A program made the position numbers and the translations under genes. 64,000 nt of DNA. Source: Acidimicrobiales bacterium. Lineage in GTDB: Bacteria; Actinomycetota; Acidimicrobiia; Acidimicrobiales; Aldehydirespiratoraceae. The DNA lies in assembly GCA_033344915.1 (NCBI GenBank), contig JAWPML010000001.1, forward strand, positions 344,369 through 408,368. The letters run 5' to 3'. This document shows positions 52,950 through 61,087 of the stretch, in pieces (position 1 is the first letter of the stretch; every line of letters begins with the position of its first letter). Under the pieces are notes generated by a model. The model was not told where the DNA came from. It saw only the letters and a list, made by a program, of their open reading frames with translations, and did not search any database.

Positions 52950-53941
52950 TGGCCGGAAGTGGAACCGCGCATCTGCGTGACGATCCCAATGTGATCCTGC
53001 GGGTCGAGAACCTCGTCGTGGAATTCCCCGCGGGCCGTGGGCGAACCGTCCACGCCGTGTCGGACGTGAGCTTCGACGTCGCCGAGGGTGAGACGCTCGG
53101 CCTCGTGGGCGAGTCGGGTTGCGGCAAGTCGACCACCGCGAAGGCGGTCATCCAGATGCCCCGCCCGACATCGGGCGTGGTGGAGTTCCAGGGGCAGAAC
53201 CTCGCTGAGCTCCGGGGCGAGGCGATGCGCCAGGTGCGACCGAACATCCAGATGATCTTCCAGGACCCGATCGCGTCGCTGAACCCGCGCCAGAAAGTGC
53301 GTGACGTCGTCGCCGAGGGGCTCGAGGTCTGGGGCTCGCGTGGCGCCTTCAGCGAGAGCCGTGTCGACGAGATGCTCGAAGCCGTCGGGCTGGATCCCCG
53401 CGTCGCCGGCGAACGCCAGCCCCACGAGTTCAGCGGCGGCCAGTGCCAGCGGATCTCGGTGGCGCGAGCGCTGGTGCTCGACCCGAAGGTGATCATCTGC
53501 GACGAGCCGGTGAGTGCCCTCGACGTGTCCGTCCAGGCGCAGATCCTCAACATGCTCGAGGACATGAAGGAGCGCTACGGCGTCACCCTCCTGTTCATCA
53601 GCCACGACCTGTCGGTCGTCAAGAACATCTCCGATCGTGTCATGGTGATGTATCTGGGCAAGGTCTGTGAGGTCGCCCCGTCGGACGATCTCTACGAGGC
53701 ACCCGCTCACCCCTACACGCGGGCGCTGCTCGGCGCGATCCCGGGAGCGGACAACCCCATGGCTGTCCACGCCGAGACACTCGACGACGAGCTCCCGTCG
53801 CCGATCAACCCGCCGAGCGGGTGCCGGTTCCACACGCGGTGCCCCCGGGCCACCGACGAGTGCAAGACCATCGAGCCGGTCATGGAGAAGGTGGACGAGG
53901 GCCACTACGTCGCCTGCCACCACCCCTTCATCGACGACTGA
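52949..53941 (+). CDS. ABC ATPase (DppF/OppF type)
   Basis: A 330-residue ATPase: Walker A GESGCGKS near residue 55, Q-loop FQDPIASLNP, a signature that reads FSGGQCQR instead of LSGGQRQR, and Walker B VIICDEPVSALD. The C-terminal Cys pattern (CRFHTRCPRATDEC) mirrors the paired ATPase. It should form the importer heterodimer. Last gene of the operon; a short CCCG-TT-CGGG hairpin follows its stop. Confidence 0.9.
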   Translation: MAGSGTAHLRDDPNVILRVENLVVEFPAGRGRTVHAVSDVSFDVAEGETLGLVGESGCGKSTTAKAVIQMPRPTSGVVEFQGQNLAELRGEAMRQVRPNIQMIFQDPIASLNPRQKVRDVVAEGLEVWGSRGAFSESRVDEMLEAVGLDPRVAGERQPHEFSGGQCQRISVARALVLDPKVIICDEPVSALDVSVQAQILNMLEDMKERYGVTLLFISHDLSVVKNISDRVMVMYLGKVCEVAPSDDLYEAPAHPYTRALLGAIPGADNPMAVHAETLDDELPSPINPPSGCRFHTRCPRATDECKTIEPVMEKVDEGHYVACHHPFIDD

Positions 53942-53952
53942 GCCCGTTCGGG

Positions 53953-54948
53953 TCAGGAGCGGACCCAGGTGGTCGCGGTGGCGAGGACGGGCGCGTCGGT
54001 GATGGCGGTTTCGGCGCGGCCCGCGTCCCGCAGGGCGATCAGGTGGCTGATGACCGAGCGAGCGGCAGGACGCCAGAGCTCGCGGGCGACCTCGGCGTAG
54101 AGTACCTCGACGATCTCCCGGACGGACTGCGGGCCCGCCTCGAGTCGGCGGACGATCTGCTCCTCCCGGATGCGTCGGTGGTCGAGGAGCGCCTTGACGA
54201 AGGGCTTGGGCTTCGTGATCGCGCCGCCGTGGGTCGGATACAGCGTTGCGTCGTCGCGGTCGAGGAGGAGCTCGAGCGATCGCAGGTAGGCGCGCAGATC
54301 GCCATCCGGCGGCGGAATGATCGTCGTGGACCAACCCATGACGTGGTCGCCGGACAGCACCGCCTGCGCCTCGGCGAGGGCGAAGCAGAGATGGTTCGAG
54401 ATGTGGCCCGGCGTGTGAAGGGCCTCCACGGTCCAGCCCGGACCCTCGACCACGTCGCCGTGGGCGAGGCGCTGGTCCGGTACGAAGTCGACGTCCGGGA
54501 GGTGTTTCTCGTGGTCGGCCCTGGCCTTCGCCTTCTCCTCGTCGGTCAGCTCCTTGCGTTCTTCGCCGGTGTCCCAGTCGGCGTCGTCCGCCACGTCCTC
54601 GTCACCCTCGCTGGTGGCGACCGACGGATGCGGCCCGAAGCCGAGGATCGGTGCGCCGGTTGCGTCCTTCACCGCAGCCGCGGCCGGAGAGTGATCGCCG
54701 TGGGTGTGCGTGATCAGGATCGAGTGAACCCGCTCGCCGTCGAGGGCGGCGAGCAGGGCGGCGACATGCTCGTCGTCGCGCGGGCCCGGGTCCACGATGG
54801 CGACGTCGCCGTGGCCGATCACGTAGGTGCCGGTGCCGTGGAAGGTGAACTTCGACGGGTTGTTGCACACGATGCGGCGCAGGAGGGGAGAGACCTCGAC
54901 GAGCTCGCCGTGGTTCGGCTCGAAGTCCGTGTCGAAGAGCGGCGGCAT
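53953..54948 (-). CDS. MBL-fold hydrolase (LACTB2-like)
   Basis: A 331-residue metallo-beta-lactamase-fold protein. The metal motif THTHGDHSPA is near residue 80, later ligands in HTPGHISNHL and SGDHVMG near 180-200, and a His in YPTHGG near 235. A C-terminal winged-helix-like domain follows. An acidic insertion (residues 110-145) is longer than in relatives. Members are hydrolases or endonucleases. It abuts the DUF4202 gene without a gap, at the end of the sulfur run. Confidence 0.8.
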   Translation of the reverse strand: MPPLFDTDFEPNHGELVEVSPLLRRIVCNNPSKFTFHGTGTYVIGHGDVAIVDPGPRDDEHVAALLAALDGERVHSILITHTHGDHSPAAAAVKDATGAPILGFGPHPSVATSEGDEDVADDADWDTGEERKELTDEEKAKARADHEKHLPDVDFVPDQRLAHGDVVEGPGWTVEALHTPGHISNHLCFALAEAQAVLSGDHVMGWSTTIIPPPDGDLRAYLRSLELLLDRDDATLYPTHGGAITKPKPFVKALLDHRRIREEQIVRRLEAGPQSVREIVEVLYAEVARELWRPAARSVISHLIALRDAGRAETAITDAPVLATATTWVRS

Positions 54949-55524
54949 CTACTCGGTGGCCCGATCGACGGCTCGGCGCAACAGGTCGGCCGAGCGGTCA
55001 TCGAGTGCGATGGTGGCCGCGGCGGCGTGACCGGACGGGCTCATCTTCCGGAGTGTCTTGGCGACGACGTCGACCATCTTCTGGTCGTCGCCGAGCTTGT
55101 CGGCGGTGGCCAGGAACTGGGTCTCGATGAAGGTCAGACACACGGCGTCCTCGAACACCTGCACCTCGGGGTCGGACCCGAGTCCCCGCTTCTGGACGAT
55201 CGCCGCCGCCCGCTCGACGAGCGCGGCGTCGGCTCCCGCCAGGAGCGTGCCGAGTCGCGCCGCGTGCGCCTTCTTCTGGTCCCGCCGCCAGCGGAGGTAG
55301 CCGTCACGGCCTTCGGGATAGTCGGACCGGGGCATCTCCCAGCGGCGGAGATGGTGCGCCCGCGCCGCGACGCGCAGGGCGTCGGCTGCGGCGGGGTCGA
55401 GCCGGGTGACCCACGCGTCGGCCATCTGCCCCTGTGCCTGCGCAAGGGGTCGGCCGTCGAAGGTGTTGGGATCGTCGGCGTTGTCCGCGTCGATCGCGGC
55501 GAGGAGGTCGGCGAGCGCGGTCAC
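54949..55524 (-). CDS. DUF4202 protein
   Basis: A 191-residue helical protein matching DUF4202: ARAHHLRRWEMPRSDYPEGRDGYLRWR (in part; about residues 55-82), DAVCLTFIETQF near 128 and KTLRKMSPSG near 158. Function is unknown. It starts (GTG 55524) 13 nt after the sulfite reductase stop, within a sulfite/siroheme operon, so a role tied to nitrite or sulfite reduction is a fair guess. Confidence 0.8.
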   Translation of the reverse strand: MTALADLLAAIDADNADDPNTFDGRPLAQAQGQMADAWVTRLDPAAADALRVAARAHHLRRWEMPRSDYPEGRDGYLRWRRDQKKAHAARLGTLLAGADAALVERAAAIVQKRGLGSDPEVQVFEDAVCLTFIETQFLATADKLGDDQKMVDVVAKTLRKMSPSGHAAAATIALDDRSADLLRRAVDRATE

Positions 55525-55537
55525 CCTCGCAGGCTAC

Positions 55538-57328
55538 TCAGGTGGCGCACTCCGACTCGCCGATCTCGGCCGAGTAGGGGCCGGTCTCGTCGAAGTCGAC
55601 GTAGAAGTCCGGGTTGTCGTCGTAAGCCGGGAACTCGTCGAGATCCTTGAGGCCCTTGCCGACCTCGGCGGCGCCGCCGGCCCGCTCGAGCCAGCCGCGG
55701 AAGGACTCGCCCGCCGTGCGCTCGTCGTTGAACTGACGCACGACCCGCACCGCGGCCTGGGCGGCAGCCTTGGCCGGAAGGCGGGTCGCCTTCTCGCCGA
55801 AGTGCATCCGCTCCTGGCCGACATAGCCGCCGAGCAGCATCTGGTAGCCCGGCGCCGATCGGCCGTTGGCCCGCCGCTCGGCCCCGAAGAAGCCGATGTC
55901 GGACGCATGGTGCTGGCCACACGAGTTGGTGCAACCGGAGATGTTGATCCGCAGGCCACCGATGGTGCCGAGGCCCTCGGCGTCGAGCGCATCACCGATC
56001 GCCTTGGCGAGGCCCCGGCTCTGGGTGACGGCCAGGTTGCACGTGTCGGCGCCCGGGCAGGCGACGACGTCACGCACCAGCTCGGCGCCCTCCTCGGCCA
56101 TGCCGATGTCGGAGAGCAGCTCGTAGAGGCGGGGGAGATCGGACCCGTCGAGACCGCGGATGATCAGGTTCTGGCGGTTCGTGAGCCGGATGTCGGCCTC
56201 GAACTCGCGCTGGATCGCCGCGATGCCGCGGAACTGGTCGGCCGTGATGTCGCCCAGCTGGGCCCAGGCGTAGGCCGAGACCTGCCCGGAGGCGATGCCG
56301 CGCACAACGTTGGCCTCGAACCAGCGGTCGTACGGCGAGGCGCCACCGATGCTGACCGGCGTGCCCTGACCCATCTGGGTGACGACGGCACCGTTGCCGA
56401 TCCCGGCCGGCGCGTCGCCCGCGACCCGCACCTCGGTGGGGAGACCGCCGGGGTACGACGACGAGGCGAGCAGGAACTTGCGGGTGTTGAGGATGCGCCG
56501 CTGGACCTCTTCGAAGCCGAGGTTCTCGACGACCCACTTCAGGCGGGCCCGCAGCTTGTTGTCGCGGTTGCCGGTCTGCTCGAAGATGCGCAGGATCGCC
56601 TCGAGCGTGGGGAGCAGCTCTTCCTTCGGTGTGAAGTCCTCGAGCGCCATGGCGGGGAACGGTGTGGTGCCGAGCCCGCCGGCGATGAAGACGCGGAAGC
56701 CGGCCTCCACGGTGCCGTCGTCGAGCGTGCGGGTGGTCGCGATCACGCCGGCGTCGTTGAACATCGCCTGGCCGCAGTCCGTCTCGCAGCCCGAGAAGTT
56801 GATCTTGAACTTCCGGGGGAGTCGCTGCCCCAGGGGGTTGCGTACGAAGTGCTGATACGCCGCCTCGGCCCACGGTGTGATGTCGAGGTTCTCGTGGGGG
56901 CAGGCGCCGGCCAGGTGGCAGCCCTGGATGTTGCGCACCGTGTCGCCGCACGCTTCGCGGGTGGTCAGACCGACGTTGGCGAGGTGCTGCATCACGTCCG
57001 GGATCTGATCCAGCTGGACGTAGTGGAACTGGAGGTTCTGACGCGTCGTGATGTGGCCCCACCCGCGGCTGTAGCGCTCCACGAGGTTCGCGATCATGTC
57101 GAACTGCTCGGGCGTCATCGAGCCGTAGGGCACCTTGACGCGCACCATCTGGTTGGTGCCGCCCTGGCGCTGCCCGTAGATGCCGTTGGTGAGACGGAAA
57201 ACGCGGAACACGTCCTCGCTCACGTCGCCCGACTGATAGCCGGCGAGGACCTCGCGGAACTTGTCGATGTCGGCCTGGATGTCCGGGTCGATGTCGGGGG
57301 TGGTGACGTCGGGTTCGAGAAGGGTCAT
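55538..57328 (-). CDS. ferredoxin-type sulfite (nitrite) reductase
   Basis: A 596-residue siroheme/4Fe-4S enzyme. Two ferredoxin-like halves each contain the parachute motif; cluster cysteines are in ACPGADTC near residue 425 and SGCTNSCGQH near 465. It performs six-electron reduction, most likely sulfite to sulfide as in M. tuberculosis SirA, given cysH and siroheme genes in the same operon; nitrite is the alternative. ATG 57328 overlaps the cobA stop. Confidence 0.9.
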   Translation of the reverse strand: MTLLEPDVTTPDIDPDIQADIDKFREVLAGYQSGDVSEDVFRVFRLTNGIYGQRQGGTNQMVRVKVPYGSMTPEQFDMIANLVERYSRGWGHITTRQNLQFHYVQLDQIPDVMQHLANVGLTTREACGDTVRNIQGCHLAGACPHENLDITPWAEAAYQHFVRNPLGQRLPRKFKINFSGCETDCGQAMFNDAGVIATTRTLDDGTVEAGFRVFIAGGLGTTPFPAMALEDFTPKEELLPTLEAILRIFEQTGNRDNKLRARLKWVVENLGFEEVQRRILNTRKFLLASSSYPGGLPTEVRVAGDAPAGIGNGAVVTQMGQGTPVSIGGASPYDRWFEANVVRGIASGQVSAYAWAQLGDITADQFRGIAAIQREFEADIRLTNRQNLIIRGLDGSDLPRLYELLSDIGMAEEGAELVRDVVACPGADTCNLAVTQSRGLAKAIGDALDAEGLGTIGGLRINISGCTNSCGQHHASDIGFFGAERRANGRSAPGYQMLLGGYVGQERMHFGEKATRLPAKAAAQAAVRVVRQFNDERTAGESFRGWLERAGGAAEVGKGLKDLDEFPAYDDNPDFYVDFDETGPYSAEIGESECAT

Positions 57329-58095
57329 CGGATCGTGCCTTCCTGGGTGAGTTCGGTGGGCTGGGCGGTGGTGGCGTGGGTGGCGATTTCGAGGACGGAT
57401 TCGGCGGCCACGGCGCCGACGACGAGCGTCGACGGGTTGGTGACGGTGCGTTCCGGCAGGCCGGCGAGCGTCGTGCGCTGCACGTCCTGCGTGGTGGTCG
57501 TGGCCGCGTGGACGACGGCGACCGGCGTGGTCGGGGCGAGCCCGCCCGCGATGAGTCGTTCGCTGATCATCGCGGTGCGGCTCGCGCCCATGAGGATGAC
57601 GAGCGTCGTGCCGGTCTGCGCGAGGGCGTCCCAGTCGAGCCAGCGGTCGGCGTAGGGGTCCTGGTGGGCGGTGATCACGGTGAAGCCGCTGCTGATCCCG
57701 CGCATGGTGACCGGGATGCCGGCGGCTGCCGGTGCGGCGATGGCGGAGGTGATGCCGGGGACCTCGGTGACCTCGATGCCGGCGGCTCGCAGCTCCAGTG
57801 CTTCCTCACCGCCCCGCCCGAAGACGAACGGATCGCCGCCCTTCAGGCGCACGACACAGTCGAAACGGCGGCCGCGGTCGAGGAGGATGTCGTTGATCCG
57901 GGCCTGGGCGTCAGAGGGAGCGCCGGGGCGCTTACCGACGTCGACCATCTCGGCCCACGGTGCGGCCAGTGCGAGAATCCGCGGGTCGACCAGTCGGTCG
58001 TAGACCACGACGTCGGCTCGCTCGAGCAGCTTCAGTGCCTTGACGGTGAGGAGATCCGGATCGCCGGGGCCGGCGCCGACCAGATGCACGGTCAC
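57325..58095 (-). CDS. cobA: uroporphyrinogen-III C-methyltransferase
   Basis: The product (256 residues) shows VHLVGAGPGDPDLLTVKA at the N-terminus, VRLKGGDPFVFGRGGEE near residue 83, and VPGITSAIAAPAAAGIPVT, which are the SAM-dependent tetrapyrrole methylase signatures. It makes precorrin-2, the precursor of siroheme (and of corrinoids). ATG 58095 overlaps the upstream stop, ATGA. Confidence 0.95.
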   Translation of the reverse strand: MTVHLVGAGPGDPDLLTVKALKLLERADVVVYDRLVDPRILALAAPWAEMVDVGKRPGAPSDAQARINDILLDRGRRFDCVVRLKGGDPFVFGRGGEEALELRAAGIEVTEVPGITSAIAAPAAAGIPVTMRGISSGFTVITAHQDPYADRWLDWDALAQTGTTLVILMGASRTAMISERLIAGGLAPTTPVAVVHAATTTTQDVQRTTLAGLPERTVTNPSTLVVGAVAAESVLEIATHATTAQPTELTQEGTIR

Positions 58096-58739
58096 GATGC
58101 CACCTCCGTGCGCTCGGCGTCCGTGATGCCGAGCGAGTCGAGCAGGACCAGACGCGCCTCGTGGATCCGGCCGCTGCGCACGAGCCCGAGCACGTCGGCG
58201 TCGAGGGCGTCGTCCCAGCCGGGGATCTCCGAGGTGCCCCGGATCGCACGGACCTCGGCGCGGACCTCGGCGAGGAGGTCGAGCAGTTGGTCGTAGCCCG
58301 CGCTCAGCTCCCGCTCGTGGCGCTTGCGGAGCCAGCGGGCCAGGGCGGGGCTGCGTCCGTTGGTCGAGATCGCCACCTGGACGTCGCCATGGCGGGCGAC
58401 CGCGGGGAGGGTGAACGAGCAGTTGGCGGGGTCGTCGGCGGAGTTGACGAACACGCCCGCGGTGTCGGCATCGTCGGCGACCTGTGCGTTGACGTCGGCA
58501 TCGTCCGTCGCCGTGATGGCCAGGCGATACGAGGCGACCTCGCCGCGCTGGTAGGGACGGGCGTACCAGCGCACGTCGGGGTCCTCCGCGATCTCGGGGA
58601 TCGCGTCGGGGGCAACCACGGTGACGACCGCGCCGGCCCGGAGCAGCCCGGCGATCTTGCGAGCCGCGACGCGGCCACCGCCGACCACGAGGACGGGCCG
58701 ACCAGTGAGGTCGAGGTTGACGGCGTAGCCCGCGTTCAT
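58092..58739 (-). CDS. precorrin-2 dehydrogenase / ferrochelatase-like (CysG N-domain)
   Basis: A 215-residue protein: YAVNLDLTGRPVLVVGGGRVAARK with the NAD-binding GGGxxA motif near residue 16, FVNSADDPANCSFTLPA near 98, and ISTNGRSPALARWLRK near 128. It oxidises precorrin-2 to sirohydrochlorin and, in CysG/Met8 relatives, also inserts iron. No separate chelatase is seen in the window, so it may do both. ATG 58739 overlaps the cysH stop. Confidence 0.85.
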   Translation of the reverse strand: MNAGYAVNLDLTGRPVLVVGGGRVAARKIAGLLRAGAVVTVVAPDAIPEIAEDPDVRWYARPYQRGEVASYRLAITATDDADVNAQVADDADTAGVFVNSADDPANCSFTLPAVARHGDVQVAISTNGRSPALARWLRKRHERELSAGYDQLLDLLAEVRAEVRAIRGTSEIPGWDDALDADVLGLVRSGRIHEARLVLLDSLGITDAERTEVAS

Positions 58740-59443
58740 GCGTGGAGCCCGCATTCGGTCTTGGCCGAGCCCGACCAACGGCCGGCCCGGGGATCGGCGG
58801 GGTCGGCGGGGTCCGTGCACGGCCAGCACCCGATCGAGGGATAGCCCTCGAAGGCGAGCGGGTTGATGAGCACGTCGTTCGCGAGGACGTAGCGCTCGAC
58901 GTCGGCGGTGTCCCAGCCGGCGAGCGGGTTGATCTTCACGAGGCCCCGCAGGTCGAGATCCACGATCGGGGCGTCGGCCCGCCCCGGCGCGTCGTCGCGA
59001 CGCAGGCCGCTCATCCACGCGTCGGCGTTGGCGACGAGATGACGCTCGAGCGGCGCGACTTTTCGGCTGCCACAGCAGGTGTCGACACCGTGGGTCCAGA
59101 CGTCGGCCGCCGTGGGCAGCGGCCGCAGGACGGTGAGGTTCAGCGCGTAGCGGGCCATCGCCCGACGCACGGTGGCGAGGGTCTCGGCGAAGTGGAAGCC
59201 GGTGTCGATGAACACGACCTCGATGTCGGGGTCGACGTCGACCGCGAGGTCGATGAGCAGCGTGTCGGCGAACGACGCACTGAGTGAGAGGCGGGTCCCG
59301 AACTCCTCGACGGCCCAACCGATGATCTCGGACGGGTGGGACCCCTCGAAGGACTCCGACATCGCGGCCACGTCCGTGGCGGTGAAACGGCGGCCGGTGC
59401 GCAGGGCGACCGGCGTGTCCAGCGTGGTGTCGAGAAGCGTCAT
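58736..59443 (-). CDS. cysH: APS reductase (CysH)
   Basis: The protein (235 residues) has DTCCGSRK near residue 112 and CWPC with a trailing ECGLH at the end, the paired cysteines of 4Fe-4S APS reductases, with the nucleophile in ECGLH. It reduces adenosine 5-phosphosulfate to sulfite and AMP. ATG 59443 is chosen over the upstream TTG 59452. First of the operon, whose promoter must lie within 59444-59666. Confidence 0.9.
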   Translation of the reverse strand: MTLLDTTLDTPVALRTGRRFTATDVAAMSESFEGSHPSEIIGWAVEEFGTRLSLSASFADTLLIDLAVDVDPDIEVVFIDTGFHFAETLATVRRAMARYALNLTVLRPLPTAADVWTHGVDTCCGSRKVAPLERHLVANADAWMSGLRRDDAPGRADAPIVDLDLRGLVKINPLAGWDTADVERYVLANDVLINPLAFEGYPSIGCWPCTDPADPADPRAGRWSGSAKTECGLHA

Positions 59444-59575
59444 TGGGGCCAATCCAGGAAAAGATGATCAGGACAGTCGGGATTCCGTTCGGCCACCATA
59501 TGAGCAGCACTGAGGTCAATGCACATAATTCCGATCATTTTTGTCAGGTATTAGTCCGGACATTGTTCCCCTCGA

Positions 59576-59652
59576 GCAATCTCTGGTCACGAAAGGGTCG
59601 AAGAATTCGGTCCCGCCCGCCCGGGATCGACCCTTTCGTGACCAGAGATTGC
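59576..59652. repeat. perfect 26-bp inverted repeat
   Basis: Positions 59576-59601 are exactly complementary to 59627-59652, with a 25-base spacer rich in C and G. The arm begins GCAATCTCTGG and ends GGGTCGA. It ends 14 nt before the ATG of a small gene and lies upstream of cysH on the other side. No obvious target-site duplication flanks it. It may be a MITE/REP element or a strong RNA hairpin; it is too regular to be chance. Confidence 0.75.
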
Positions 59653-59666
59653 GATAGGAAGCAGGG

Positions 59667-59927
59667 ATGAAGCGATCGATCGACGACTATCCGGCCACGC
59701 CCGATGACATTCCGCCGGGGTGGGAGGACGATCTGGCGCCCGTGTCGTGGGCCATCCAGATCTCCGACGACTACGACGACGCCGAGCCGCGGGTCGTGCT
59801 CACGGTCGAGGAGGTCGGCCGTCCGGCCGAAGGGCTGATGACGCACCTGGCCCCGGCGCAGGCGCGCCGATTGCGCGGCGCTATTCGTGATGCGTTGGCC
59901 GAGATCGGCGAGGATCCCGGGGTCTGA
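59667..59927 (+). CDS. small hypothetical protein
   Basis: An 86-residue acidic protein with no recognised family: an aspartate-rich start, a beta-like stretch (EPRVVLTVEEVG) and a helical C-terminus (ARRLRGAIRDALAEIG). ATG 59667 follows AAGCAGGG. Its ribosome site lies right after the long inverted repeat. Soluble. Confidence 0.55.
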   Translation: MKRSIDDYPATPDDIPPGWEDDLAPVSWAIQISDDYDDAEPRVVLTVEEVGRPAEGLMTHLAPAQARRLRGAIRDALAEIGEDPGV

Positions 59928-59930
59928 GGT

Positions 59931-60200
59931 TCAGGCGCGTTGCGCCGCCGTGGCCCTCGCCGTGCGGACGACGCGCCAGGTGATGAAGCCCATGCCGCCC
60001 ACCAGCCCGCCGAACAGCAGGAGCTGGGCGTAGCCGCCACGGTCACCGGGGTTCTCGGGCTTCGGACCGGCATCGGCACAGCCGATGATCGTGCGGCACT
60101 GGTCGGCGACGTCGTCGGTCTGCGCACCGGCGGCGTTGGTCAGCAGGAGCAGGGCGAAGGCAACGACGGCGACCGCAGTCAGCGTGCGGCGGGTCATCAT
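59931..60200 (-). CDS. small exported or anchored protein
   Basis: An 89-residue protein: signal peptide or N-terminal helix (residues 5-27, ending AGAQ), a short segment with two cysteines (QCRTIIGCAD), and a hydrophobic helix near residues 58-75 followed by basic residues. It looks like a small protein with an exposed disulfide and a C-terminal anchor. ATG 60200 overlaps the SDR stop, so it is coupled to the steroid-type SDR. No family recognised. Confidence 0.55.
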   Translation of the reverse strand: MMTRRTLTAVAVVAFALLLLTNAAGAQTDDVADQCRTIIGCADAGPKPENPGDRGGYAQLLLFGGLVGGMGFITWRVVRTARATAAQRA

Positions 60201-60985
60201 CCGCCCTGCGTGACTTCGCCGGTCGACGCGCCGAGATACGAGGGCTTGTCGTCGCCGCCGTGGACCGGAATCGTGCAGCCGCTCACCCACCGAGCGAGGG
60301 GGGACGCGCAGAACAGGACGACGTCGGCGACCTCCTCGGGCACGCCCATGCGGCCGAGGGCGATGGTCTCGCCGACCGCAGCGATGCCCGCGTCGTCGCC
60401 GTAGAAGAGATGGGCTTCTTCGGTGACGATGAGTCCGACGACCGGGGCGACGACACGGATCTTGGGTCCCCACTCGTGGGCCAGCGTCTCGGTGGCGTTG
60501 ATGAGACCGGCCTTCGCGGCGCCGTAGGCGACACCGGCCGGATTCGGTCGGGTGCCCGACACCGAGGCGATGTTGACGATGACGCCGCCGTCGTCCTGGG
60601 ACTGCATCTGGTCGTGCACCGCCTGGGCGAACGTCAGCGGTGCCAGCAGGTTCAGCGCCACGATCTTCTCGTTGAAGCGGGGGGAGACCGTGGCGGAGTC
60701 CGCGGGTGGGGCGCCGCCGGCGTTGTTGACGAGAACGTCGATGCGGCCGGTGGCCTCGATCGTCGCGGCGACCACGGCCGCGACCTGCTCGGGCTCGCGC
60801 ACGTCGCAGGCGATGAACCGCGCCGACCGACCCTCCGCCTCCACCGGCGCCTCGGGTTCGCGGCGGGCACAGATCGTCACGTCGGCACCCTGCTGGAGGA
60901 ACCGTTCGGCGATGACCTTGCCGAGTCCCTTGGTGCCGCCGGTGACGATCACGGAGCGGCCGGTCATGTCGAGCGGATCGGTCAT
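60197..60985 (-). CDS. steroid-type SDR (Rv3549c-like)
   Basis: A 262-residue SDR: VIVTGGTKGLGKVIAER near residue 10, VNNAGGAPP near 88, IASVSGTRPNPAGVAYGAAKAG near 138 with Ser, Tyr and Lys, then VGLIVTEEAHLFYGDD. These segments match M. tuberculosis Rv3549c as I recall it, a gene next to ipdAB. It probably acts in the C/D-ring branch of steroid breakdown. It is divergent from ipdA, with two palindromes between. Confidence 0.75.
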   Translation of the reverse strand: MTDPLDMTGRSVIVTGGTKGLGKVIAERFLQQGADVTICARREPEAPVEAEGRSARFIACDVREPEQVAAVVAATIEATGRIDVLVNNAGGAPPADSATVSPRFNEKIVALNLLAPLTFAQAVHDQMQSQDDGGVIVNIASVSGTRPNPAGVAYGAAKAGLINATETLAHEWGPKIRVVAPVVGLIVTEEAHLFYGDDAGIAAVGETIALGRMGVPEEVADVVLFCASPLARWVSGCTIPVHGGDDKPSYLGASTGEVTQGG

Positions 60986-61012
60986 GCGCGAAACCCTACC
61001 CGCACGTGTTCG

Positions 61013-61029
61013 CACGACTCGCAGTCGTG
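61013..61029. promoter_or_regulatory. 17-bp palindrome in ipdA divergent promoter
   Basis: CACGACT-CGC-AGTCGTG is a perfect 7+3+7 palindrome in the 102-nt gap between the SDR and ipdA. Position and symmetry suit a TetR-type operator controlling both directions. It does not match the mycobacterial KstR2 site, as far as I can tell. Confidence 0.5.
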
Positions 61030-61050
61030 GCCTACCGTTCGAGACGATTT

Positions 61051-61065
61051 CTGACAGACCGTCAG
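61051..61065. promoter_or_regulatory. second palindrome in ipdA divergent promoter
   Basis: CTGAC-AGACC-GTCAG, a perfect 5+5+5 palindrome, 22 nt downstream of the first and 22 nt before the ipdA GTG. It may be a second operator or overlap the promoter. Confidence 0.4.
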
Positions 61066-61087
61066 GTCGCCCGACAGGGGAGGCGCG

